Shown: in pieces, positions 38,184 through 50,454 of the stretch
Layout: each line of letters opens with the position of its first letter
How positions within the stretch are numbered: position 1 is the stretch's first letter
Notes under the pieces: model-generated
Seen by the model: only the letters and a program-made list of their open reading frames with translations
Database searches by the model: none
Told to the model about the DNA's origin: nothing
Assembly: GCF_027744825.2 (NCBI RefSeq)
Contig: NC_071335.1
Location: 11,055,001-11,119,000, forward strand
DNA: 64,000 bases
Source of the DNA: Synchiropus splendidus
Lineage: Eukaryota; Chordata; Actinopteri; Syngnathiformes; Callionymidae
Reading direction: 5' to 3'
Translations under genes and position numbers: made by a program

Positions 38184-38895
38184 TAGGGTTGCTCAAAATG
38201 ATCGGTCACCGATCACGATCGGCTAATTTCCGATCACAACAACCGATCACGTGTATGCAGTGCATTGCAGGGATGCACGTAGAAATTTAATATGCCATTT
38301 AAAGCAGCACCACTTTACGGAGCACAGAGAGTTTTCCAGGCTCATGAAAGTGAGACCGCTGGTTCCTCGACAGCTGTTAGCACAGCTGACGCTTAGCAAC
38401 ACTCCGAGCGTAAAATAATCATTAAATTCACAGAGCTAGATGACCATCCTTACTCAGGTTTTACTCAGGTGCCGTTTTGGAGTCAGGTGGAGTGTTCGCT
38501 AGCCACCTGAATGTGAAACATTTAAAAGCGTCCGGAGTGGAAACTTTCATGAAATGTAGCGCTCTCTGTCTCTGAGACCCGCTAACGTATCTTTCACGGA
38601 CATAGCAAAGCCTCAAGAGATTCACCACACTGAGTTGTCTGACATCAAATTAAATTCTTTGACTTTTTTTCTGTTGTCCTTTTGACAAAATAGTTGCTGC
38701 ATTCTGCAAGGTTTTTCTACTGTTTGCCTCCTTGAAGAAATATAATAAAACCTATCTGAATGAAAATGATTTAATGGCTCTTGTGTTCACATCATGTAAA
38801 CATTTCGATTACAAATTCATTGTCAAAAAATGTGATCGGCGGTGATCAGCACTCTGGCTGATCGTATCGAAAAAAACCTGATTGAATCATCCCCA
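38184..38895 (+). mobile_element. Non-autonomous hAT element with 8-bp target duplication
   Basis: A 712-bp element. Left end TAGGGTTGCTCAAAATGATC; right-end complement TGGGGATGATTCAATCAGG. It is flanked by TTTATCAA at 38176-38183 and 38896-38903. Subterminal GATCGG and CCGATCAC motifs repeat at both ends, possibly as transposase-binding sites. The 8-bp duplication and TAGGG/CAGGG-like termini are diagnostic of hAT. There is no transposase coding inside. Confidence 0.85.
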
Positions 38896-40257
38896 TTTAT
38901 CAAGTTAGCAACTTCTCATGACAGCAATTCAACTGATATTTGATATTTGATATATATATATATAAGTGACTGACAGCACTAAAAAATGAAGTCAAATAAG
39001 ATTAGAATGCATCACAGGGTCCTCTGCCTTTAGTGTTTCAGTGCTTGTCCGAGGACAAGAGGAAAGTGTTTTCCGTTCGACGTACATAGATGAGACTGAC
39101 GTTGAAAATCCCATTTTGGTTTGACAATGTTTCTGCTTTCTCGATGGTTTCCCTTTAGCGAGCGACAGAGGGTTGATGACACGGCGACTGCGTCAGCCGA
39201 CAGCAGGCATCTTCATTGTCCTCATTAGAGCCTTCGCTGTCTGTTAAAGACCGTTATCTGGAGACATCTACATGCCCATCTAATCTGCCGTTATCTGCAA
39301 GCTCAATCTCAAGGTGATTCCAGATACTATCTGAGCTAAAAGGGAAGACAATTGTCTGAGTGTGCAGAAATATAATCTCGCATCCCCCCAGTCAAACTTG
39401 TCCAAAGTCAGACATGACTTTTTGTTTTTCGGAGCGCTTTCTTTCCGACTGAATGTTGAATGTGCTGTTTGTTGTGTGTGTGCACATTCCGTTAGACAGA
39501 CACAGTTATGCCGCAGTGACAAATAAAATCACAGCTTGCTAACAAAACCCCAAAATACATAGTGTTGGATGAAGGAAAAAAAAAAGGTTTTCTTCTGCAT
39601 TGCCACCAGCTGTGTTCAGTGTTCTCTTACATATTCTGCGCATATTTGGTTTGCTGCTTTTCAGCACCTTGGGGACTTAGACAGTTTTTTTTTTTTTTTC
39701 CAATAAACATTTTTGAGGAAGAAGGTTCCAGATGACTGGCGCGGGGCATTTAAAATCTGTGTTGACAGCACAATGAGCATCAGTGTGAGTGAGCTGAACA
39801 CACCAGCAAAGCTAAAAAGTAATGGTGAGACAAGAAAGGAAACCGGCACGTCTGCTTTTCAAACAGATGGCTGCCAGAAGCTGCAAGAGTTGCGTTGAAG
39901 GTGACAACAGGAAACCAATGGTAATATTTTCTTTCAAGAATGAGAAATCCGCTTCTTATTATATTACAGTTTGTTCAAGAATGATCAGTGAAATAAATTG
40001 CTTTTCAGTGGAAGGGTCTCTGGTATCACTGAATGAAATGGGTCAAGAATTCCTCTGTCCATCAGTGTGTGGGAGAACAATGAATAATACACCATTAAGG
40101 AGCTGGCTTTGTCTTCAAGCCGCGTCCGGACTGTCACAGACAAGATCTCAAGATCAGAATGGAGATCTGCGCTGTATTGAGACTCTTTTCATCCCTGACA
40201 CAAAGAAATGAGACTAAATGACAGAAAAGGAAAAGTAACATAGCGTAACGTAGCGTC
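38896..40257. other. Unassigned non-coding sequence
   Basis: Contains a short (TA)n at 38951-38964 and poly-T at about 39685-39699. I recognise no gene or transposon. Confidence 0.45.
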
Positions 40258-40398
40258 ACGTACGACAGTTAGCGCAGCACAGTATGCCAGCATCTCACCA
40301 CTACAGTAGTACCTATAACCCTCGCATTGCGTGAATGCCATCCGACTTAGGACATGGTTGGTCGGAACCTATCCCGGTCGTAAGTCGGATGTTACTTG
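40258..40398 (-). mobile_element. TA-flanked MITE family 2, partial copy 2
   Basis: The reverse complement starts CAAGTAACATCCGACTTACG and follows the first ~140 bases of the 22034-22350 element, including GGGTTATAGGTACTACTGTA and AACTGTCGTACG. It has a ~20-base deletion relative to that copy and loses similarity after it. TA follows the terminus at 40399-40400. Confidence 0.75.
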
Positions 40399-40536
40399 TA
40401 ATTGGAATGTATCCAATAATCGTGGATGAAAGAAGATCCTGACGATTGAACCAACTCAAGCAACGTTGACTCTGGACAGGGAATGGCTAGCAAGCCGCTG
40501 GAAAAGATACATATGTACATCCGTCTTCAGTTAACA

Positions 40537-40697
40537 CCTTGGACAGGTCGCCAGGCCACCGCAGGGCACACACACCATTCACAAACACACACCTAGGAGC
40601 AATTTCAGCGTGTCCAAATGTCCTACTGAGCATGTCTTTGGATTGTGCTAGGATATCGTAGAAAAGCCACGCAGGGAGAACATGCAAACCCCTAGGG
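40537..40697 (-). mobile_element. tRNA-type SINE body, head missing
   Basis: On the minus strand the order is GTTTGCATGTTCTCCCTGCG, CAATCCAAAGACATGC, CCTGCGGTGGCCTGGCGACC and TGTCCAAGG. This matches a widespread fish retroposon body that usually follows a tRNA-like head. No head (A/B box) is present, so the copy is 5'-truncated. I do not assign a family name; a LINE 3' end sharing this tail is an alternative. Confidence 0.6.
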
Positions 40698-40886
40698 AAA
40701 ATATGAATGAAATTAGATGAATTGGGAAGCTTTTTAACAGATTATATTTCTAAAACGCTTCCTAAAAATATATTATACAGATGAGTTAATACCACCATCA
40801 AAATCTGGAAATGTGCACTGTAAATTCTGAAAAAAAAAGCATGTGCTAGTGACTGTGCTATAGCTTGTGACTGTACAGCTCTAGAG

Positions 40887-41005
40887 CAGAGGTGGGAAAT
40901 TAAATTTCCTCAGGGGCCTCATTATATACCGGGACTGTTGTGAGGGGCCGTCAAGCCCGAAGAAAGGAGGTGACCATGGAAAACTGAATAAAAATGAAAA
41001 GTTAA
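40887..41005 (+). mobile_element. hAT-like terminal fragment
   Basis: CAGAGGTGGGAAATTAAATT with CAGGGGCC and GGGGCCGTCAAG downstream resembles a common fish hAT end (CAGAGGTGGG...GGGGCC). The opposite end and target duplication were not found. Confidence 0.5.
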
Positions 41006-41289
41006 AAAAAAAAAATCAAGCGAGGACAGTATGAGTAAGTGTGAAATTACATTATAAAAAATATACGCCAAAAGTGATGGTTGTGTCTTATTTTATTTTA
41101 CACGTACTATATTTAAAGATTGTCAATGTGTTTCAAACATTTCAAAATCTCTTTTAATTTCAATTCTTTTAAGGGGCAAGATAGTCAACTGAAAAGACGA
41201 CTCATTTTAAAAACTAAAACTAGGAGGTTAGATTTCAGTTGATCTAACATTGAACAAAACAAAGAAAAAAAAGGTCTGATCTGGGGGGA

Positions 41290-41650
41290 GACTGTTGGAG
41301 AGTATGGGACCAGTTTGGTTCTTCCAGCTTGGCCCTTGCTCTGACTGAGGTGTGCAGGTCAAGCCTCTCAGAGAGGTAAGGGAGCCAGCTGAGTGAGAGA
41401 TTTCAAAACAAAGAACCCCATGTTAAATTGGATGCTGGAAGTGACCGGACGCCAGTGCAGTGAGGCCAGCGCAGGGGTGATCGTGATCGTGCCGGTTAGC
41501 AGGCACGCAGCTGCATTCTGGACCAGCTGGAGGCAACGAAGTGAAGCCTGATCGAGGCCAAAGTACAGGGAGTTTTCAAAAGTAGGAGCCAAACAACATG
41601 TCAGTACCTGGGTTTGGAAAGGTCTAGGGAAGGTCTGCAGCAAGGCCTTG
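41290..41650 (-). mobile_element. L2-like LINE reverse-transcriptase remnant
   Basis: The minus strand is open for about 90 codons from 41643. It contains LYFGLDQASLRCLQLVQNAA, then CLLTGT, ITPALASLHWRPV and FVLKSLTQLAPL before a stop at about 41368. The block LQLVQNAA-LLTGT-ITP.LASLHW.PV is a hallmark of L2/CR1-group LINEs in fish, lying downstream of the RT active site. Two or three residues seem missing between TGT and ITP. Degenerate coding probably continues to about 41290. It is 5'-truncated and inactive. Confidence 0.8.
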
Positions 41651-42851
41651 TTCCTGGCACCAGACTCATGTCATGTGAGAAATAAATCATCAATAAAAGT
41701 GCATCCAGACATGTTAGGTCTGGTTAAGAAGAACAATAAGGATCCTACTGCGCCTCATTGAAGTGATTGAATTTCACATACAAATACAGTAGCTTTGCAT
41801 TAAAATGACATTTTAAACGTATGTAAAAATATGTAACTTTTAAATGTATTATAAATATGTGAAATTTAGTGTATAGAATATGAAGGTTAAACATAGGAAT
41901 GCTTTGACAATTTCAATATTAGTATTTTCCAATTGAAACAAGTGCAGTTTACTGTGGTGAGATCTGAAAGGTACAGTACTATAAAACATACAACACATCC
42001 TCTCTCTGTTCCGATCGCCATCAGCCAGATGTTCCGTAACATGTTAGTTTGACTCGACAGTCAAGCGCATCTGCTGGTTACTCAAAGATCCATTGAACTA
42101 AATTTCTTTAACACGACTTGCCAAGAAAAGACGCCAAACTCAAGACGCGTTTTATGCGCCGTGACTCCAGATAACTTCTCAAGATATTAACTTCATTTGC
42201 TATTGTTTGGCACAACACAAAGTGTAGATTCATGAACAGAAGTATGTGCATAAAGGCTGTGAGTAACCATGGCTTTATTATACGAACTCGGGAAGCAACC
42301 AAATAATGCTGTTCTTCTGTTCCATCTAACACCCTGGAATTAGTGTGACTTTCATTCAAACTGCTGAGCTCTTGTTTTCAACACTTAGGGAAACTTAGTT
42401 TGGTATTAAGCTTATAATAATATATTCATGGCAAAATTATCTTGTCAGCCAATGTATTATTTGATAAGAGCCGAGTGGCTTTTCTCAGATAACTGTTGAT
42501 TTAGGCGCATACAGTTCATCTTGATAAATTGTCTGCCGTGTTGGATTAACAAGTGCTCAATATTCCCAGAGTAATTAATGTTTGCAGCGTGACTTGGCTC
42601 TCCAAAGGTAATTTGTTTATTCTTTTGGATGTCATTTTGTCAGCTCCTGTCTTTCTTTCTGTGCTACACACTGTCGGGCTGGTGAGCACTCCGACCGAGT
42701 GAGCAAGATGTGAACTCTACCAACAGTGGAATGATGAAGACGCCTTTAAATAGAAGTTGCTGCAGGAGCATGGAGGCAAATTTGGTGGACTGGAAAGAGA
42801 GGAGCAAAAAAATATATAATGTGCAAAGAAAAAAAAACATTAACCGGTTTC
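41651..42851. other. Unassigned non-coding sequence
   Basis: No gene. The 42370-42660 block is AT-rich, free of repeats and dense in TAAT-type motifs. It is noted as a possible conserved non-coding element only. Confidence 0.35.
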
Positions 42852-43489
42852 TGACATGGCTTGTATAGGATGTGGAACCCAGTAGCTGGATTGATGCAGG
42901 TTTAGTGAAGACTCAGGAGAGAGAGGAGAGAGGCGAGGATAATCTTACAATTTATTAATATTAATAATATAAACACAAGGACAAACAGGAATGGTAAACC
43001 AAGGGAGAAACCTGAAACAGAAAACAGGCGATTAAAAAGAAGCCTGACTGAGGGGAATAACAGAAGATGCCTTGCTCACAAGGCCCAAGTAACAAAAAGT
43101 GCTCAGCGATGGATCTTGATGGCACAGACACACGAGGAAAAACTCTGACGCGGGGAAACAGAAAAAGGGAGTCTAATCAAAACACTCACAAGTAAACAAA
43201 GGTGGAGGAACAAGAGTTACAAAGGAGGCGGCTGAGAAAAGACGTCAACCATGCACAGAATTTGGAACGACAGGGAAACGGGAGACGTGAGGATTGAAGG
43301 AGTTTTACCGTGCAGACACGAAGCAACCATCTGGCAACACGAGCTGGGACCGAGGTGGTGAAATGCATGTGAGACTGATTCGCAAATGAATCCCAGCCGT
43401 GCCGCTCGGGAAGCTGGAAACAAAGAAGGGAACTGAAACGGACAGGCAACAACAAAATAAATGCACGAGAGAAAACATGGAACATGTCA
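42852..43489 (-). mobile_element. Solo LTR, 638 bp, with 5-bp target duplication
   Basis: On the minus strand it starts TGACATGTTCC and ends CAAGCCATGTCA, with a 7-base perfect terminal inversion (TGACATG/CATGTCA). GTTTC flanks it at 42847-42851 and 43490-43494. The minus strand carries AATAAA at 42951-42956 and CTGGGTTCC near the 3' end, like the LTR at 32515. No internal region adjoins it. The 177-codon minus-strand frame inside it is incidental. Confidence 0.87.
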
Positions 43490-44440
43490 GTTTCTTTCAT
43501 TATAGAGAGACTCACAATAGAACCACATTGAAAGCAGCCATTTACAAGTGCATCTAGTAAGGATGGCTGCCCAGGGCAGGTCCAGAACATGCTGTCTCCC
43601 TCGGTTGACCATGGACCATGGAAAGAGTCAAGAGGAGGCTTTTCTGGAGAAGGAAATCTGGGTTTCTTAGTAGTTGCCACCGATGGGTTGCTTATTCCCT
43701 CCATGTCTTTGTGTACCATCCAAGAACATTTTCAAGAAAAAAAAAACTCAATAGTGCTGACAGCTTTTTTACATGAAGCCTCAAAAGAGAAGAAGACGTG
43801 GATATCTTTATATATCACTCACCGGGGATGTTAAGATTCTGGTCTAGTAGGTACAGCTGAATGTCCTCACTCCTCTCCAAAGGCAGAAGTAGTCTGGGCT
43901 GCTGCAGGCTGGATGAAGTTCAAATGAAGGTAGCCCTGATAATACTGCCAGGTGCCAGATTGTATTTATTTCACATGAAAGGTCACTTGAACTGAACCAC
44001 CATTACTATTTCCACTTTGCATATATCCACTTCCATTTCCACATTCATTTCTTCATTTTGTCTCTCCTGGTACTCCACACTGGTATTCCATTAACATATA
44101 CTGTATACTAGAATCAGTCAGTAAATATTGAATAGCATTTCGCCCTGTTTATATGGATTGTGTCTTCAAATATGGATTTAATACTTTGCTTTTACATTCT
44201 CATGTATTCAATTGGATATCTCCATTGATGTTGAACGTTTTCAGCGCTCCCTCCTGCCCACTGCTGTCAGGTTTTCAGTCACTGTTATTAGTTTATTTTG
44301 TCGCGGCATTTGTTTCTTTGTAATATGTATTTATTTATTGGTCTAACACCTGTGTTTTTCTGGTATGAATTGTTGTATGTTGTTTACTAGCGCTGCTTTA
44401 TGAATACAGTCTGTCTTATGAGTGCGACACCTAATTGTGT
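43490..44440. other. Unassigned non-coding sequence
   Basis: AT-rich, with no gene or transposon recognised. Confidence 0.4.
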
Positions 44441-45600
44441 GGATTTTACTTCCTTTTTCTTCGTCAACAGTGTAAAGCTCCAGTTTAGTATCACGGCGTG
44501 ATAATTGCGCCACATGTTAATTGTTTCACGGCACCAGACAGAGCAGCCAACTCCCAAAAGGTCTCACCAAACGGCGGTTTCTTTCTTAAATCGCTGCTGA
44601 AAACTCGGTCAGTTAAATGGTAATTACAATGTAATCACAACTCTTCCAACACCTCTAATTGCTGCGTGGGTTGCTACCTTTGGCATTCTAAATTAAAGAA
44701 GTGGAGATGTTGCGCGGCATATGCTCTGACACACACGCGCGCTCACAACCTGACACATGTTGCGAAAGCTCGGAGGGAAAATGTATGTAGCTGTTAGCTC
44801 GAATAATTAGGCTGGTTATCGTTCGGCGCGTAGTTGTGAAAGTAATGAACGGAAATGTCTTTGTGAGGCTCAGAGAATTACCGATAAGGCCACGGAAGAC
44901 AAAGTCACACTGGCAGCATCAGAGAAGTGTAAATTATCTGCCGGTGTGACCCGCCTCAACATGCTAGCATTTCAATAGTCGCAGTTCCTGCCGTGCTACA
45001 AGTGGGAGTTTGAGTTTCTTCAGTTTAATGCAGCAAAACCCGTTTTCATGATCAGCCTTAAAGTCTATTAAGTCACATTGCAGTTTCATAGCTTCATCTC
45101 ACAGTCACAAAAAGTAATTACATTTTGTTTCAGTGGCCAAATAAAACGGAGTGGGTGTGTTCTTGCCTCGCTCGTGTGCAGCGCCTCCCTCCGCGTCCTG
45201 CTTTGTGCCTGTGCGACAAGAATTAGTGGATATTCATCATTGCATAAAAACTAATTGCATTTCTTAAAGCCCCACTTAATAGCTGCCATTTTATAGCCAA
45301 GTCCTTGGCGGCCATAAATGATGTGATTTTCAGTTTTCCTGTCGAAAAGTACGTGCAAAAAAAATGAAGCTGTTAAGAGGATATTAGATAGCGTCTTGCT
45401 AATTATGCCCTGTAATGTAGCCGGCGCTATCTCAGACGGAACAATGAGCTACAGTGAAAACTTCAAACAGCACCTCGTACTTGGAACACACAGTTTCTGT
45501 CTTCCAGCCTTGTTTGATATTAATATTCTTTTGAATAGATGTGATACATTTGGCACATTTGTACGTGAAGCAAAAATATGAATCGTTTTATCTCGCTGTA
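44441..45600. other. Candidate conserved non-coding block (hypothesis)
   Basis: About 1.1 kb with no simple repeats and no transposon motifs. It is rich in TAATTA/ATTA-type homeodomain-like sites, for example near 44515, 44620, 45220 and 45250. Its texture resembles developmental enhancers in gene deserts. This cannot be shown from one genome; it is inference. Confidence 0.2.
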
Positions 45601-46268
45601 GCTTGAAGTTGATGCTCCGTGAAAAATATTACATCGTTCCCTCCCTTCATCATCAGTGAACAGACCTCTTGAACAAACCTCAAAATACTTTTTAAATTGT
45701 CATTTAACTTTTTCGGATCGGTGCTTACGACAGGGCGTTTGTTCCGAGAGCGTTTCATGAGTGTTTAAATGTCTCTGTGCTCTCCGACACCCGGACCACA
45801 GTGCTCTGGGTATCATTAGTTTTTCAGCGCGACCCAACATTAATCTCCCTCATTCAGATGCTGCTGGAATCAATAAAGCCACTAAAACAGCCCTGCATAC
45901 GTCAATGTATGCCGGTTCAATATATCAGAATTGTTAGACATTTATACTAAATATCTATGATAAATGTGCAGAATTTTTATTGGAAAAAGTTTTGGCTCAT
46001 TCATCCGTACTTTTGAAAACGTAATTAAATGAGTCTGGACCAGTTGTTGTTTCGGCCCTGGGTTTCATTTTATTTCCCACTGCTGTCTCCTACAGTAACT
46101 ATCTAAGTGTATGAAGTGTTTGTAAAGAGTTATAAAGGGATCAATAGTTCTGACAATAATGCCCTCACCAAATTTTCCTTGCTTCCCTCCTCGGCCCACT
46201 GACCAAAAACATAACTCTATGGGCCAAAATCTCCTCACTGGCATTAACAAGAAATCTCTATCAACCTC
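45601..46268. other. Unassigned non-coding sequence
   Basis: No gene recognised. The last ~100 bases may be diverged upstream sequence of the LINE that follows. Confidence 0.4.
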
Positions 46269-46642
46269 CAGCTGGTTCACAACTCAGCAGCAAGGCCTTT
46301 AACTGGCTCACTGTCCACTTCAGAATCAACTTTAAGATGTTGATAACTTTTAAAGCCTGTCTTGTCCTGGCCCCCGACTACACTGTGAAAATGCTCACCC
46401 CCTATGAGCCAGCCAGGACCCTCAGATCCTGAGGTGGCTCTGGTTTTTCCAAATGTCATAGTCTCTAAACATTTTCTTTGTTCTCGCTCACTGGGACCGA
46501 TCCATCCACTTTCGTGGTCAAACAAGTGCAAACATTCTTCACTGTTTTTCCAGTAAAGCACTCTGTGAACTGCATTCTAAAAAGTGCTCTATAAATACTA
46601 TATAGCACTTTATTATAATTATTATTATTATTATTATTATTG
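46269..46642 (+). mobile_element. L2-like LINE 3' end with (ATT)n tail
   Basis: The plus strand reads QLVHNSAARPLTGS, and in the next frame WLTVHFRINFKMLITFKACL, VLAPDYTVKMLTPYEPARTL and RS before a stop. This matches the LQLVQNAAR...W.PV.FRI.FK....FKAL..LAP.Y....L.PYEP.R.LRS pattern of L2-type RT C-termini. The 3' untranslated part includes AGTAAAGCACTCTGTGAACT and AAAGTGCTCTATAAATA, then (ATT)n at about 46611-46642, the typical L2 3' terminus. Frameshifts and stops show it is dead. The 3' end itself is intact. Confidence 0.85.
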
Positions 46643-48024
46643 GCAACCTTACCCGTCAAAGGTCCCCCACCCAAAGAACTTCCTCCCCTTCAACTTTGCC
46701 GCATGAAGCTTGTGTCTTCTTAGTTGCTACGAGGTAAAAGATACTGGACGCTCTTGTGCTGTCTGTGGAGTGGATTGATGACCGGCTATTTGAAGAAGAT
46801 TCGGCTGCAATTTACATGGAATTGCGGCGGCCTCCTCAGGGCGAGACCTCGCTGAACTTTCCTGACAGTCCCTAAGTCATGCAGACCACGGCCCCTGTTG
46901 CCTCTGTGGCACTGAGGATGGTTTTCTTGATGGAGTTGACCGGGCATGAGGCGTTCCGCACCCTATCACTGTGGTGAGATTCTGCCTCACTCCGTCCCGC
47001 CAATGTTTGTATTGTGTGTTTGTAACACACGCGGTCTTTGCACCTCTCCACTTCACCACTTTGGTCAGCCAATAGATCCACCATCACCAGCACGGTGATA
47101 AACTGCAGTGCTACCTACATGTAATACTCGACGGTTCCCAGGGATCCAGGTCGCCATGCACTGAGATTCATGGACAGAAACTGCCAGTTGACCAGAGGAA
47201 AATAATTCAATAGAATGCGAAATAACATGGTGATGTCACTTAGTGTATATGGCGCCTCATTTAGCTGGGTGCTTGAGGCAAACACACACTGCAACTGAAC
47301 CATATAACCACTAGCCCTATATACGGTGTATACTATAGGTGTGTTGTTCTGCATGAGAGGCATGGGTTGCTTCATCTTGATGCAAAATATCTCCTGAATT
47401 ATACTTTATCAGTAGTGTTTATTGTTTGAGTCTCTGATGTGCCCTCACAGGTATCACTATTGGCTTCTGCCGACGGACCAAGACATGTAGAAACTTGTAG
47501 AAACTTGAGTAAGCCAGCTCTGAAGTTTGCCTGAAGCACTGCATATGGACTTTACCATGGATTGGTGTGCGCGCTACCTATTTGTGCATGTGAACCCTCC
47601 ATACATGAGACTCATGGTCTGGTCAACTCTTCCATCCTACCATTCTGGGTTTAGGCACATTTCCTCCCTGAGGCACTTGCAGGTTCCAGTCACCTCCAAG
47701 GCAATTCTACCCCCAGTGGAACAGTCAACTTGTGTTGGACTTTTCCATTTTCAAGCCACTTCATCAGGCACCACTCAGCACACCCTTCAAGTTGACTAAA
47801 TGAGTTAGGGCTCTCTCCAACAACCTCAACACTTTTGGCGCAAAAGGAATCTTCAACTGTACAGCAACCTAATCCAGCCCTCTGGCCAAGGTTCTAATCT
47901 ATCTCCTTAAAATTTCTCTCTGAAAATCACGATTTTTTTTGCATAAAACTATGCAATTCAATTGCGCTTAAGGTTCCAACTGACTCATAACGGCAATATT
48001 TGGTATATATATTAAATATATATA
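46643..48024. other. Unassigned non-coding sequence
   Basis: No supported gene. Frames of 86-90 codons at 47115 (minus) and 47527 (plus) have no recognised domain. A short (TA)-rich patch at 48004-48024 leads into MITE copy D. Confidence 0.4.
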
Positions 48025-48713
48025 CAGTGGTACATTGGTTCTCGACCACAATCTGTTCCAGACGGCCGTTCGAGAAGCAATTTGTTCGAAATCTGAATCG
48101 ATTTTTCCGACAACAATTAACGTAAAAAGAAACAATGCGTTCCAAGCCTTAAAATAGTCTTTTGTAGGAGTGAATGTAGAGTGTCTGCTGCAGGTGCGCT
48201 GGTCCTCTATGTGTGTGGCCGAGTGAGTGACGTCTCTCCAGAAGTGAAGAGGTGCCCGGTGCGTGTCCAGCTCTGAATGTGCGCTTCTGTGCAGTTTGGC
48301 TGTGACAAAGTCATAAACCAAGTCACGCTCTGTCCCAGACTCGCCTCATCCCTGTCCCAGCTCCAGCCCACAACAGGACATCAAACCCTGGAGTGAGCGC
48401 TCCAGCCTCGGAGGTGTGGAGAGCGAGCACCTCCCCTGTGACACTCTACCACGGTCCAGTGTGGAGACAGGAAAGGTTTTACACCTCAATATGAAGAAAA
48501 AACAGTCAGTAAATGTAGCTAACGGGACACGTCTGCATACAGAGGCTGCACACAATAACAAAGCGCGTCGTGGGTCAGCTGATCGGTCCGCGCACGTTAT
48601 GTTGTTTTTCCAGCTTTTTTCGGGGGTGTTGTGGATTTTCGTTCGAAATCAGAAGCAAAAAAATCTCGAAATTTTTGTTCGAACTCTGATTTGTACGAAA
48701 ACCGAAGTACCAT

Positions 48714-48715
<2 letters not shown>
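48025..48715 (+). mobile_element. TA-flanked MITE family 1, copy D (full length)
   Basis: Starts CAGTGGTACATTGGTTCTCG and ends ACCGAAGTACCATTG. These are the clearest inverted termini in the family, with TA before the left end and TGTA after the right. Relative to copies B and C it lacks about 23 bases in the GTGTGTGGCC/GAGTGAGTGACG region near 48220, which breaks the shared internal frame. (TA)n lies on both sides, longest on the right. Confidence 0.88.

Positions 48716-48717
<2 letters not shown>

Positions 48718-48766
<49 letters not shown>
48718..48766. repeat. (TA)n microsatellite
   Basis: About 24 TA units immediately after MITE copy D. Confidence 0.97.
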
Positions 48767-48769
<3 letters not shown>

Positions 48770-50454
48770 ATTCAACAGCTTCAAAGTGCTATATCACTGG
48801 TACACTGGTAAAACTTTGGAGACTCTTACGTGTCGGTGTCACTGTGTTTATAAATTCATGCAACTCTGACTATTTGGTTTATTGGTAAGTCAATGTCCAG
48901 AGTTTACTCTTCACTTGCTGAGGTCAAAGTAAAAACGACAGGCATTCCTCATCAGCGTTGACTACTCAGTGCTCCTATTGACCCAGTCAGTTCACACTGA
49001 CAGTGGGAAACGTACTGATGGTGCCGGAAAAAAAAGCATTAATGGATTTATTTGTTGGTATCAACATGGTAACACAGTGTGGGTTCTTGTGAAAACCCGA
49101 GTGTTGAGCATTGCAGCCGAATCTAACCAACTGAGGAGGGAGGTACATTTTTTTTCCACAGGGGTTTTGTTTTAGAGAATGCCATTAAAGTTGAAAACAA
49201 ACGGTGATTCAGAAAGCAATGAGTCTTTCTTTGTGTTATCTCACAAACAAAGATGTGGACGCTGTGGCCTCCATATATTAATGATAGTACAATGAGTAGG
49301 ATACCCTGCGCTCTCCTCCCTGTGACACCTTCCCTGCAAACCTTTCTCAACCAATATTCAATTCAATTTTGAGCACATTTTCTTTAGCGGTTATTCTGCG
49401 ATTCATGCAGTCCCATTCCGGGGGGAAAAAGTCCAATTTCTATTTCAAAAGAACAAATGATTCATGGGGTGTGATTGTCAGAACTTTCAATATGACAAGA
49501 GTGAAAGAAGGAACTGAAGAAAGGGTAGCCCAAGATTGCATTGGTAAAATGCTCAGGTCCATGCGTCACTGTCAGAGACAGACTCCTGGGTTGAAGGCTC
49601 TTTCAGAGCTGACCATCTCAGCTTGTCAGAAAACTCCACAGGGAAACGTAGAGAAAGGAGAGGAAAAGATGAAGACAGATCAAACACCTTCTAATGAAGT
49701 CCAATGAAGGTGGGAACACCCAAATCTCGCCCACAACCTTTCCTCAGCATTTACAAAAATACATATATATTCCTTGTTTAATAGAAATGCAAGGCTTTGG
49801 CATTTAAGAGCTGATGTAGAATGCTTGCAAATAAAGCGGCGAACAAAAAGGAACAGGTAAGAGGAGGAAGAGAGAGGTCCAGATAAGATAAGAAGATGAA
49901 AAGTAATTGCCTCAATTATAGAGGGGACAAGTGAGGGGGGGCGAGCGGTGGGAACACGAGAAGCCAAGATATTAAAGTCACTCACCTTACAGCTTCGAAA
50001 GGTCACCCGTGTGTCGGACTCTCTGTTGTAACTCGGGAGTACCTTAAAAGCTTACAGGAACAGAATAAATGTTTTTCAAATGACTGTTTAAAAAGTGTAC
50101 TCTTCATTTCAGCTGCATTTTATTCCAGGCAATGTTTGAGTTACACATGTCAAAAGTTAGTCCAACAACTGAAGCGGTAATTCCTGCTTGCAGCTGTTGG
50201 CGCACACTAACAGTCCCTGAGTGGCTCTCTCGGTGAGTCCTCCGCATTACGTAATAGACAGGATATATGCTGAACGCAGCTCACAACCATAACACTAAGA
50301 AACAAATCAGAGTCTGGGATATCCTGTCCAGTTAAGAAGCAACTCGGATTGTTGGTTGGAACAGACAGCAGGAGGAAACCTCAGTGAAGGAATAGTTCTG
50401 CAGTCCTCATCCTGCCTAGCAATTCCTTGTCACTTACACTTTGCCTCTCCACTA
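48767..50454. other. Unassigned non-coding sequence
   Basis: No gene recognised. Frames of 108-112 codons at 49369 and 49680 lack domains and overlap on opposite strands. Confidence 0.4.

Noticed and set aside
43186..43719. 177-codon minus-strand frame
   Set aside because: It lies mostly inside a solo LTR and crosses its border and target duplication, so it cannot be a host exon.
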